Shown: positions 6,566 to 14,987 of the stretch, one piece after another
Layout of the letters: each line of letters begins with the position of its first letter
How positions within the stretch are numbered: position 1 is the stretch's first letter
Source of the DNA: Lachnospiraceae bacterium
Lineage (GTDB): Bacteria; Bacillota; Clostridia; Lachnospirales; Lachnospiraceae
Assembly (NCBI GenBank): GCA_900168235.1
Contig: FUZG01000002.1
Location: 372,001 to 436,000 of the forward strand
DNA length: 64,000 nucleotides
Direction: 5' to 3'
Notes under the pieces: model-generated
Databases searched by the model: none
The model's input: the letters and a program-made list of their open reading frames with translations, nothing else
Told to the model about the DNA's origin: nothing
Position numbers and translations under genes: made by a program

Positions 6566-8611
6566 ATGGCAGAAAGACATGGAAATCTTTCAATCAGCAG
6601 TGAGAATATTTTCCCTATTATCAAAAAGTGGATGTACTCCGATCAGGATATCTTTATCCGTGAGCTCGTAAGTAACGGATGCGACGCAATCACAAAGCTT
6701 AAAAAGCTCGAGATGATGGGCGAGTACCAGGCTCCGGCAGAAGAGACAGACGGAACAGAGGGCGCAGGACTTAAAGGCCGCGTTGATGTTCAGGTCGATA
6801 ATAAGGCAAAGACTCTGAAGTTTATCGATAACGGTATCGGTATGACCATGGATGAAGTTGATAAGTACATCAACCAGATCGCTTTCTCCGGTGCTACAGA
6901 GTTCCTTAATAAGTATAAGGACAAGGCTGATAACGACCAGATCATTGGTCATTTCGGACTTGGCTTCTACTCCGCTTTCATGGTAGCAGATAAAGTAACC
7001 ATCGACACACTTTCATTCCAGAAGGATGCGACTCCGGTTCACTGGGAGTGCGAGGGCGCAGGCACAACATTTGATATGAAGGACGGCGACCGCACAAGAG
7101 TCGGTACAGAGATCACCCTTCATCTTAATGAAGACAGCCTGAAATACTGCAACGAGTACGGTGTACGTGAGGTTCTTGATAAGTACTGTTCATTCATGCC
7201 TACCGAGATTTATCTCACAGATGTAAACGCTGAGCCGCCTAAGCCGACAAAGGATAAGGACGGAAACGAAGTTCCGCCGGCAGCTCCTGCACCTATAAAT
7301 GATATCCATCCTCTTTGGACAAAGACTCCGAAGGACTGCACAGAGGATGAGTACAAGGCATTTTACCGCAAGGTATTCCAGGATTACAGAGAGCCGCTCT
7401 TCTGGATCCACCTCAATATGGACTATCCGTTTAACCTGAAGGGAATCCTTTACTTCCCGAAGATCAACATCGAGTATGAGTCCATCGAAGGAAAGATCAA
7501 GCTCTACAACAATCAGGTATTCGTAGCTGATAATATCAAGGAAGTAATTCCTGAGTTCCTGATGCTCCTTAAGGGTGTCATCGATTGTCCGGATCTTCCG
7601 CTCAACGTTTCCAGAAGCGCGCTGCAGAATGACGGATTCGTTACAAAGATCTCTGACTACATTACAAAGAAGATCGCAGAGAAGCTTTCCGGCATGTGCA
7701 AGACTGATAAGGAAAACTACGAGAAGTACTGGGATGACATCGCTCCTTTCGTAAAGTACGGCTATCTCAGAAATGCTAAGTTTGCTGAAAAGATCAACGA
7801 TTTCATTCTTTTCCATGACATCAACGGCAAGTACCTCACACTTCCTGAGTGCCTTGAGCTTCCGACAGAGGCTGCTGAGGAGACAGAGGCAGTTGATACC
7901 GAGACCGGAGAAAAGGTTGAGGCAGAGGTTGTGACTGATGACGCCGACAAGAAGGACGAAGCTGAGGAAGAGAAGAAAGAGAAGAAAGAGACCATCGTTT
8001 ACTATGTAACCGATGAAAAGCAGCAGGGTCAGTACATCAATATGTTCAAGCAGGCAAAGATGGATGCCGTTATCCTGAAGAACAATATTGATACTCCTTT
8101 CATGCAGCAGCTCGAGGCAAAGAACCAGGGCGTTAAGTTCCTTCGTATCGATTCTAACGTGACCGATGCTATGGCTTCAAAGGAGTCAAAGAAGGAGCAG
8201 GAGACATTCGGAAAGGCTGCTGAGGCAGTTCAGAAGCTCCTCCGCAAGACTCTGAAGAAAGAGAAGCTGGATGTAAAGATCCAGAAGCTCAAGAATAAGA
8301 AGGTTGCTTCCATGATCACAAGATCAGAGGAAACACGCCGTATGCAGGATATGATGAGAATGTATTCTGCAGGCGACAGCTCCATGAGCGATATGTTCAA
8401 GGATGATGACGGACAGACACTTGTCCTCAATGCAAATCACCCTCTTGTAAAGAACATCATGGAGAAGCCTGAGGACGAAAATGCAAAGCTTGTAAGCGAG
8501 CAGCTTTATGATCTGGCTCTCCTTGCAAATAAGCAGCTTTCACCTGAGGAAATGACAGCATTTATCGAGCGCTCCAATAAGATCATGATGTCTTTCAGCG
8601 GAATTGCGTAA
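6566..8611 (+). CDS. htpG: Molecular chaperone HtpG (Hsp90)
   Basis: ATP-dependent Hsp90 chaperone of the cytoplasm. The start at 6566 gives the family N-terminus MAERHGNLSISSENIF; the frame upstream lacks homologous sequence. GHKL ATPase motifs are visible: ELVSNGCDAITK, DNGIGM and GHFGLGFYSAFM, followed by the middle-domain block PLNVSRSALQ. Length is 681 aa, longer than E. coli HtpG (624); the excess includes a Pro-rich insert (KDGNEVPPAAPAP) and a highly charged Glu/Lys stretch around residues 450-485, similar to the charged linker of eukaryotic Hsp90 but in another place. It is monocistronic, between the CIRCE-controlled promoter and a terminator. Confidence 0.96.
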   Translation: MAERHGNLSISSENIFPIIKKWMYSDQDIFIRELVSNGCDAITKLKKLEMMGEYQAPAEETDGTEGAGLKGRVDVQVDNKAKTLKFIDNGIGMTMDEVDKYINQIAFSGATEFLNKYKDKADNDQIIGHFGLGFYSAFMVADKVTIDTLSFQKDATPVHWECEGAGTTFDMKDGDRTRVGTEITLHLNEDSLKYCNEYGVREVLDKYCSFMPTEIYLTDVNAEPPKPTKDKDGNEVPPAAPAPINDIHPLWTKTPKDCTEDEYKAFYRKVFQDYREPLFWIHLNMDYPFNLKGILYFPKINIEYESIEGKIKLYNNQVFVADNIKEVIPEFLMLLKGVIDCPDLPLNVSRSALQNDGFVTKISDYITKKIAEKLSGMCKTDKENYEKYWDDIAPFVKYGYLRNAKFAEKINDFILFHDINGKYLTLPECLELPTEAAEETEAVDTETGEKVEAEVVTDDADKKDEAEEEKKEKKETIVYYVTDEKQQGQYINMFKQAKMDAVILKNNIDTPFMQQLEAKNQGVKFLRIDSNVTDAMASKESKKEQETFGKAAEAVQKLLRKTLKKEKLDVKIQKLKNKKVASMITRSEETRRMQDMMRMYSAGDSSMSDMFKDDDGQTLVLNANHPLVKNIMEKPEDENAKLVSEQLYDLALLANKQLSPEEMTAFIERSNKIMMSFSGIA

Positions 8612-8630
8612 GAATTGAATTAAAAATATT

Positions 8631-8674
8631 AAAACCTGTGATGGATGGGTAAGACCTTCCGTCACAGGTTTTTT
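8631..8674 (+). terminator. Intrinsic terminator after htpG
   Basis: AACCTGTGATGGA pairs with TCCGTCACAGGTT (one G-U pair), then a T-run. Confidence 0.88.
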
Positions 8675-8773
8675 GTGTCCTATGTTTTATTTTTTGAACT
8701 GTTGGACATTGGTTTTTCTGTCGAAATACGTTATAGGGTTTTTAGTGCGGTCAGTTTAGGAAAGGGGAATCAT

Positions 8774-10957
8774 ATGTCCGATAAGAAATATCTGATATCT
8801 GTGATAACACCGTTTCATAATACTAGTGAAGCACTTTTTAAGCGCGGATTTGAGTCGCTTAAACGGCAGACTATCGGTTTTGAAAATATCGAATGGATAG
8901 TTGTAGTTCATAATTCCGAGAAAAAATATCATTCTTTCGTAAAAAAGCATACTGCGCCGTATGAAAATATACAGGTGCTGACTCTTGATGATGAGTATGA
9001 GACCGCTTCAAGCCCCAGAAATCATGCTCTCATGCATGCTGGTGGAAAATATGTGGCATTCATGGATTCTGATGATTATTTTGTGGATGACGGACTGAAG
9101 AAAGTTTCAGACTATATGGAAGAAACGAAGGCTGAGGTTGCGTCATTCCGTGCAGAGACTAAAAAAGAAGATGATTCGATAGAGATCATGATAGATATGC
9201 GGACAGCTTTTGATCAGACGCAGGACTGCATTTTTATAGAAAAAGGAAATCCGGAGATAAAGAAGCTGGTTTCTATCGCGGGCCTCTCTCTTTGGTGCTA
9301 TATGATACGGAAGGACCTTATCGACAGGATAAATCTCAGGTTTGATATGTCGCTCCGATATAGAGAGGATTCATTTTTCTGTCTTACAGTATTGATCGGT
9401 GCCGGATCGGTGATAGTTCTTCCACGTACTATCGCGTATGTTCACTACCTGAATCATGCAGCAGTGATGCAAAATCATGTACATTCCAGAAAGAGCATCA
9501 TGGAGATGGAGCGTGATGTACTGGAGTGCGTGAGCCTTTCTATCACAAATGGAATAGGCTCGGCAGAGTACACCTGGTCTGTACTGGGCTTTGTCGCAGA
9601 TGCGGTGGAGTCGGCGGGAATACTTACAGCAGAGGATAAAGAAAAGATCGCAAAGGATACAGAGATGATCCTTGATCTCACAGCTCCTATCGGTGAGGAC
9701 ACAAAGTTCCATACGAGTGAGGAAGCTGTGCGGGAAATGGCGAGGATTCGGAGAGTGCTTTTAGGCGAGTATCATGAGCACAAGCCTACAAAAGAGGAAA
9801 ATCTCCAGAGGATACTGAACGAGAATAAGGGATGCGAGCTCGGACGAAAGTATGGATTTTCACTTATCCGTACCATAGAAGAGTATCAGGAGCGTGTACC
9901 TGTGAGCTGTTACGAGGACTATGCACCTTATATCGAGCTCACGACACGGGTTGGTGAAACGGATATTTTCTGCGAAGGAAAGGTCAGCACCTATGTGATG
10001 TCCTACACAAATAACGGCAATCTGAGGCTCATCCCCCAGACTGAGCAGGCGCGGAGCAGGAACAGGCAGATGTTCCTGAGTAAGATCCGTGAGACCGAAG
10101 GCAGTACATTTATCCTTTTTGAAAGCATGACACGTGATAAAGAAGTGATCTATGCGGATGAGGGAAGGTCTGCGTCGCTTTTCGGGGAATCTGCGGAAGT
10201 CCTTAAGGGGCATGATGTTTTTAACTCGCATAAACAGGAGTATAAATACGGAACCGTGACCAGCCCATATGAGCTCATGTTCCCTGATGAAATGGTAAAT
10301 TCTGAGTATGCGACGATCCTCTTTGCACTGGCTGATAAGGGAGTATCGCAGATAGTTGCGCCTTTTACATGGAATCTTTTGGAGCGCATGCAGTATCTGA
10401 AGCATAACTGGAAGATACTTACGGATGATCTGGAAAAGGGCAAGATCACGGGGGACACTGTCATATCCCCGAAGCTTAAAAATGTGCTTAACAGCGAGTT
10501 AAAGGCTGATCCTGATCGTGCTGAGGAATTGAGGCAGATATTTAAGGGCGGTTTTGAAAATGTTCTTATAAAGATATGGCCTGACCTGAAGCGGATCACG
10601 GCAGCGGGAACAGGAAAGTTTGCAGAGTACAAGAAAGAGTTTAAGCATTACAGCGGAGACATCCCGCTTAATAACGGATATATCGTTTCAGCTGAAAGCG
10701 TGGTCGCTGAGGCAGAAGCAGATAACTCGGATACTTACGTGCTTCTTGAGGATGAGGTATTTCTGGAATTTATCCTTGAGAGCGGACGCGGAAAGATCGT
10801 GCCGTCGGAGGGAGTAAAGCCCGGAAAGAGATATGAGATCATCATAACGAATCAGTCGGGATTTTACCGCTACAGGACAGGAGATGTCATAGAAGTAGAA
10901 CGGATTGAAAACGGCAAAGTATATGTGAAATACTGTTACAGATTAGGTAAGAAGTAA
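8774..10957 (+). CDS. Fusion of a family 2 glycosyltransferase and a GH3-like acyl-adenylase domain
   Basis: A 727-residue cytoplasmic protein with two parts. Residues about 5-300 form a GT-A family 2 glycosyltransferase: ISVITPFHN at the start and the metal/nucleotide-sugar motif MDSDDYF with D98-x-D100-D101. From about residue 330 the sequence follows the GH3 family (plant auxin-amino acid synthetase type): LGRKYGF, VPVSCYEDYAPYI, then IPLNNGYIVSAES and YRTGD (700-704), the GH3 nucleotide-binding motifs. The first ATP motif, usually SSGTT, reads SYTNNGN, and the chain stops about 20 residues after YRTGD, so the usual C-terminal lobe is missing. AAAGGGG precedes the ATG. The start at 8774 is chosen over an upstream frame that runs through the htpG terminator. 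Substrate unknown; transfer of a sugar plus an acyl or amino-acyl group is only a guess. Confidence 0.8.
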   Translation: MSDKKYLISVITPFHNTSEALFKRGFESLKRQTIGFENIEWIVVVHNSEKKYHSFVKKHTAPYENIQVLTLDDEYETASSPRNHALMHAGGKYVAFMDSDDYFVDDGLKKVSDYMEETKAEVASFRAETKKEDDSIEIMIDMRTAFDQTQDCIFIEKGNPEIKKLVSIAGLSLWCYMIRKDLIDRINLRFDMSLRYREDSFFCLTVLIGAGSVIVLPRTIAYVHYLNHAAVMQNHVHSRKSIMEMERDVLECVSLSITNGIGSAEYTWSVLGFVADAVESAGILTAEDKEKIAKDTEMILDLTAPIGEDTKFHTSEEAVREMARIRRVLLGEYHEHKPTKEENLQRILNENKGCELGRKYGFSLIRTIEEYQERVPVSCYEDYAPYIELTTRVGETDIFCEGKVSTYVMSYTNNGNLRLIPQTEQARSRNRQMFLSKIRETEGSTFILFESMTRDKEVIYADEGRSASLFGESAEVLKGHDVFNSHKQEYKYGTVTSPYELMFPDEMVNSEYATILFALADKGVSQIVAPFTWNLLERMQYLKHNWKILTDDLEKGKITGDTVISPKLKNVLNSELKADPDRAEELRQIFKGGFENVLIKIWPDLKRITAAGTGKFAEYKKEFKHYSGDIPLNNGYIVSAESVVAEAEADNSDTYVLLEDEVFLEFILESGRGKIVPSEGVKPGKRYEIIITNQSGFYRYRTGDVIEVERIENGKVYVKYCYRLGKK

Positions 10958-10960
10958 AGA

Positions 10961-11000
10961 AAAAGCCGAGTGGTCAAAAATATGATCACTCGGCTTTGTT
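10961..11000. terminator. Intrinsic terminator
   Basis: AAAGCCGAGTGGTCA (10962-10976) pairs with TGATCACTCGGCTTT (10983-10997) with one G-U pair. Confidence 0.85.
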
Positions 11001-11004
11001 ATTT

Positions 11005-11040
11005 CGGAGCACTTAGCGAGGTAGTTTCGAGCTTAGTGCG
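11005..11040 (+). repeat. Dispersed hairpin repeat, copy a
   Basis: Near-palindrome with arms GCACTTAGC and GCTTAGTGC around the shared core GCGAGG...TCGAGC. It begins 5 bases after an intrinsic terminator. The same core recurs at 11047, 21171, 32109 and 44900, always on the plus strand. Confidence 0.75.
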
Positions 11041-11046
11041 TGTTAT

Positions 11047-11096
11047 GCAAGTTCGCTTGGCGAGGTCTTGTCGAGCCTAGCGTAACTTGTTTTTTA
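11047..11096 (+). repeat. Dispersed hairpin repeat, copy b (tandem with copy a)
   Basis: Arms CAAGTTCGCTTGGC (11048-11061) and GCCTAGCGTAACTTG (11075-11089) pair with one bulge and one mismatch around the same core. The right arm is followed by a T-run, so this copy could also act as a terminator against read-through into the converging rsuA gene. Confidence 0.75.
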
Positions 11097-11816
11097 CTTA
11101 AAACTCTGAAGCGTTTCAATTTCTTCTGCAGTGAGCTTTCTGCTCTCGCCCGGAGCAAGGGCAGGATCTAATGTAAGGGAACCCATTGCGATACGGCGGA
11201 GATAAGTCACACGCTTTCCGACAGCGCGGAAAAGACGTTTTACCTCGTGGTACTTGCCTTCCTGAAGGGTGACTTCGATCTCGGATGAACCGTTTTCTGC
11301 GGATAGTATCCTGAGTACGGCGGGAAGCGCCTTAAAGGCGGGGCCTTCATCATCGTCAATCATGATGCCCTCTGCAAATTTCTGTACATCATCGTTCGTT
11401 ACTTCTCCGTCGATACGTGCGTAGTAGACCTTGTCTACGTGATGTTTCGGCGATAGGAGACGGTGATTTAGGTCTCCGTCATTTGTAATGAGGAGCAGTC
11501 CTTCGGTATCGCGGTCGAGCCTTCCTACGGGGAAGAGATCCGTCCGGTGAGGGAGAGGCAGGAGATCAAGGACGGTCTCCTGTTTTTTATCCTCTGTAGC
11601 TGTGATGACTCCGGCAGGCTTATTCATGAGGAAATACTGCATGGTCTCATACTCGATTGTGATGCCGTCAAGGGTCACAGTGTCATTTTCAGTAACAGCC
11701 ATAGAGGAGTCACGGACAACTTCACCGTTTACGGTCACTCTCTTTTTTCTGATGGCGCTTTTCAGATCGCTTCGTGATCCTGCGCCCATATCTGCTAAAA
11801 ATTTGTCTAATCTCAT
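11094..11816 (-). CDS. rsuA: 16S rRNA pseudouridine synthase, RsuA/RluB family
   Basis: Isomerises a uridine in ribosomal RNA. The N-terminal S4-type RNA-binding domain (residues 1-50: RLDKFLADMGAGSRSDLKSA, then VTVNGEVVRDSS) is followed by the synthase domain with YFLMNKPAGV (61-70) and the catalytic loop GRLDRDTEGLLLIT (98-111), D101 being the active-site aspartate. LQEGKYHEVKRLF and VTYLRRIAMG are the remaining family motifs. Length 240 suits RsuA (U516 of 16S); RluB (23S) proteins are close relatives, so the target base is less certain than the family. It starts 12 bases after the penicillin-binding protein gene and is most likely in its operon. Confidence 0.92.
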   Translation of the reverse strand: MRLDKFLADMGAGSRSDLKSAIRKKRVTVNGEVVRDSSMAVTENDTVTLDGITIEYETMQYFLMNKPAGVITATEDKKQETVLDLLPLPHRTDLFPVGRLDRDTEGLLLITNDGDLNHRLLSPKHHVDKVYYARIDGEVTNDDVQKFAEGIMIDDDEGPAFKALPAVLRILSAENGSSEIEVTLQEGKYHEVKRLFRAVGKRVTYLRRIAMGSLTLDPALAPGESRKLTAEEIETLQSFK

Positions 11817-11828
11817 TTAACTTCCTAT

Positions 11829-14450
11829 TTACTGAGCCGCGTTTTCTTCTCCGTTGAGGATGCCTTCTTCCTCGCCGCCGCCTCCGGTATTAACTGTGGC
11901 ATCGGGAGCTGCTGGAGTCACGGCAGGCGCTGTAGGTGTCGGTGTGAGACCGAGTGCTGCTGTGACATCAGGTGTGTGCGGACATGTGCCTGTTCCCGGA
12001 GCAACTACTCCCGGAACCTTGAAAGGACAGCTGTCCAGAGCCTGGAGTCCTGTAGCGGAGCAGATGTAGCTCGTATTTGTGCTGAAATGTTCATAATCGC
12101 AAGGTTCTGTAGGTGCATTGTCTGAGGCAAAATACTCAGTGTGAGCACCGCCGTCAAGGGTACATATGCCGTCGACTGCGAGCTTTCCGGACTTATTGCA
12201 GACCACTTTTGTCACGATGCCGGAGGGCTGAACAAATTCCTTGCGCTCGAGGTTTTCGTGGATCTTTTCCATAACACCGCGCCATACTGTACGGGCGAGA
12301 CGCTGCTGTTCCTTGGTAGTAAGGTCAACGTTATTATCGAAGCCTGCCCATGTGGTGCATGTGTAGTACGGAGTGTAGCCAGAGAACCATACGTCGTTTT
12401 CGTCTGATGTAGTACCTGTCTTACCTGCGATGGGCTGTGTTCCGAAGTTTACGGAAGCACCTGTTCCCTTGGTAACTACGTCTTCCATGGCGCTTGTTAA
12501 GAGCCATGCGGTGGTGGGCTTTATAACCTCGTGTGTTTCAGGCTCGTACTCGAGAAGTACGTTTCCGTCGTGATCCAGAATCTTCGTATAAAAAGTGGGC
12601 TCGATGTATGTGCCGTGGTTTGCGATAGCTGCGTATGCGGCGTTGAGCTCGATATTTTTTACACCGTCAGTGATACCTCCGAGGGCAAGAGCCTGGGATA
12701 TATCGGAGAAGACCTGACCGCTCTTTGTCACACGCTGTTCAACAAGTGTTGTGAATCCGAATTTTTTCAGATAGTCAAAACCGAGCTGCGGTGTGATATC
12801 TGTAAGAGTCTTAACGGTTACGATGTTAAGTGACTGCTCGATTCCGTAACGGAGTGTACAAACACCTTTATATCCGCTTGAGTACCAGTTTGAAACCGGA
12901 CGTCCGTTTGAATAGTTAAAAGGTTCGTCGACCTGAGTGGATGCGAGAGTCTTTCCGCCGGCATCAAGCGCCGGTGCATAGGTGGATACGATCTTAAAGG
13001 TAGAACCGGGCTGTCTTATCGTGTCTGTTGCACGGTTAAGAGTAAGGCTCGCTTCCTTTTTTCCGCGTCCGCCTACGATAGCTTTTACATAGCCTGTTGA
13101 CTGGTCTGCAACAGTGAGGGATATCTGTGGCTGCGGTGCAGTAGAGAAGTTCTCTGAAACAAATGAGAAACCTTGTGAAAGAACATAATCCTTATAGGCA
13201 TCTGCTGCCGCACGTGCATCTTCTGTACTGTCAAAGAGTCGGTGCTTATTGTAACCGTTGTCTGCAAACCAGAGAGCCATCATTTCAGACGAATGATTTT
13301 CGTAATTTCCTTCAGAATCCTCAACTGTGAGCTTATAGTCCAGCAGATACTTGGTTCCTGCAGGGTAGTTCTCTTCGTTGCCTGTGAAGTCATCGCAGAT
13401 CTTCTGGATCTTTGGATCCTGAGTAGCGTAGATGCTGAGTCCGCCTGAATAAAGCTGGTTATAAGCCTGAGTATCGGTGTAACCAAGCTTTTCCGTGAGG
13501 TCTGACAGGATCTGCTTTGTAAGCGCATCCACAAAGTAGGAATTTACGGTGTTGTTCTCAGTTTCCGCATTTACTGTCTGGATACGGGAGTAAACATCGT
13601 CATTAATCGCCTCTTCATAAGCTGCTTCCGTGATATATCCCTGCTCCAGCATGTTGTTCAGAACCTTTTTACGTCTGACTTCATTATTTTCGGGATGAGA
13701 AATGGGATTATAACGGGAAGGATTCTGTGTGATAGCTGCGATTACAGCGTCTTCCGAGAGATTCAGTTCGGAAACGTTCTTATTAAAATAGCGAAGGGAT
13801 GCTGCCTGTACGCCGAGGGTGTTCTGACCAAGATTTATGGTGTTCAGATAGAGCTCAAGGATGGTTTCTTTTGTGACATTTTCCTGTTTTTCGAGCTCTA
13901 CGGCGAGGAACTGCTCCTGTATCTTTCTCTTCAGCTTTTCAGAGAAGGAGGACTCGCTGGTCCATCCGGTGAAGACGTTATTCTTAATGAGCTGCTGCGT
14001 AATGGTACTTGCTCCCTGTGAAAAGTCGTGGGATTTGATACCTGTTACGGCTGCACGGACGATACCGCGGAGGTCGATTCCGTTATGCTCGTAAAAACGT
14101 TCATCCTCGATAGCTACAAATGCGTGCTGAAGGTCGAGGGGGATCTTGTCTATGGTCTGGTAGATTCTGTTGGAATCTGCGGCGACAAGCTTTGTGACCT
14201 GGTTTCCTTCAGCGTCATATACGATGGAAGAATAGCCGGAGGGGCGTATGACACTGTCGTTGATCTCCGGTGATGATGCCAGGATGCCCTTAAAGACGCC
14301 GAGTCCTCCTGCAGCTCCCGCAGTTCCCGCAGCGATGCATCCAAATACAGCACAGGTAAATGCAGCTGCAACGAATAAGTGTATGAATTTGGGAAGCAGT
14401 GAGGACAGCTGACGCTGTCGTCGGGCGATTCCGTGTTTTCCGTAGTTCAT
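11829..14450 (-). CDS. Class A penicillin-binding protein (PBP1A-type transglycosylase/transpeptidase)
   Basis: Bifunctional peptidoglycan synthase, 873 aa, anchored in the membrane. After a basic cytoplasmic N-terminus comes one membrane helix (about residues 20-48). The GT51 transglycosylase domain shows EDERFYEHNG (catalytic Glu near 114) and GASTITQQLIKN. The transpeptidase domain has the active Ser in PGSTFK (S483, K486) and KTGT near 677. The C-terminal tail is unusual: six cysteines in about 75 residues, then a Pro/Thr/Ala and Gly/Glu-rich end. Start 14450 is chosen for its AAAGGAAA ribosome site; the 38-residue upstream extension is not family-like and crosses the promoter. Confidence 0.93.
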   Translation of the reverse strand: MNYGKHGIARRQRQLSSLLPKFIHLFVAAAFTCAVFGCIAAGTAGAAGGLGVFKGILASSPEINDSVIRPSGYSSIVYDAEGNQVTKLVAADSNRIYQTIDKIPLDLQHAFVAIEDERFYEHNGIDLRGIVRAAVTGIKSHDFSQGASTITQQLIKNNVFTGWTSESSFSEKLKRKIQEQFLAVELEKQENVTKETILELYLNTINLGQNTLGVQAASLRYFNKNVSELNLSEDAVIAAITQNPSRYNPISHPENNEVRRKKVLNNMLEQGYITEAAYEEAINDDVYSRIQTVNAETENNTVNSYFVDALTKQILSDLTEKLGYTDTQAYNQLYSGGLSIYATQDPKIQKICDDFTGNEENYPAGTKYLLDYKLTVEDSEGNYENHSSEMMALWFADNGYNKHRLFDSTEDARAAADAYKDYVLSQGFSFVSENFSTAPQPQISLTVADQSTGYVKAIVGGRGKKEASLTLNRATDTIRQPGSTFKIVSTYAPALDAGGKTLASTQVDEPFNYSNGRPVSNWYSSGYKGVCTLRYGIEQSLNIVTVKTLTDITPQLGFDYLKKFGFTTLVEQRVTKSGQVFSDISQALALGGITDGVKNIELNAAYAAIANHGTYIEPTFYTKILDHDGNVLLEYEPETHEVIKPTTAWLLTSAMEDVVTKGTGASVNFGTQPIAGKTGTTSDENDVWFSGYTPYYTCTTWAGFDNNVDLTTKEQQRLARTVWRGVMEKIHENLERKEFVQPSGIVTKVVCNKSGKLAVDGICTLDGGAHTEYFASDNAPTEPCDYEHFSTNTSYICSATGLQALDSCPFKVPGVVAPGTGTCPHTPDVTAALGLTPTPTAPAVTPAAPDATVNTGGGGEEEGILNGEENAAQ

Positions 14451-14534
14451 AGTTTCCTTTCGTGTCTGTATATGAACAGACCTGATGTTATTTGAGCTGA
14501 CAAGCCCATAACTTATGCCATGATATACAGAGTC

Positions 14535-14540
14535 ATTATA
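14535..14540 (-). promoter_or_regulatory. -10 box for the penicillin-binding protein operon
   Basis: A perfect TATAAT on the minus strand, about 85 bases upstream of the start codon; the -35 is weak. Confidence 0.55.
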
Positions 14541-14594
14541 ACTGAGAAAAATTGAAAAGTACACGTCGTATTTAGGTGGTACTGTCCGGAGAGG

Positions 14595-14860
14595 TCTTTT
14601 AACGTGCCCGAGCCCATTGTTTACGGAAAAGATGACCGTACAACTTAATTTTCGTTACAAAAAGAGGAGAAACGTGATAAATGCACAAATTTTTGCAAAA
14701 ATGTCGTGAAATTCGTCTATACAAATTGTATTGGAACGTGTTCTTTTGGTGGATATGGTATCTAAAATTGGTATTGTTTACGACATGAAACATTTCATAT
14801 GTGGAGTATGTACAGAATGTAGAAAAAATTGGTATATAACCTCATATTTTTTTCACAAAA
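14595..14860. other. Divergent intergenic region, no gene seen
   Basis: The A/T-rich spacer between the divergent penicillin-binding protein and ppdK genes. Only very short frames occur and I see no clear structured RNA. It contains several near-repeats of the type GTTTACG and ATTGGTAT but nothing I can assign. Confidence 0.5.
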
Positions 14861-14865
14861 GTTGT

Positions 14866-14894
14866 TTGTTTCAATTTGTACATTGTGCTACAAT
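14866..14894 (+). promoter_or_regulatory. ppdK promoter
   Basis: TTGTTT (14866-14871), 17 bases, TACAAT (14889-14894), with TGC directly before the -10 (extended). About 93 bases of leader precede the start codon. Confidence 0.8.
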
Positions 14895-14987
14895 AGGCAA
14901 CGGAGACTCGTCGGGAGACATAAATGGTAATGCATCCGGGAACCGGCGGTCGCAAATCGTTATTTATCTTATGGAGGAAACAAAAAA

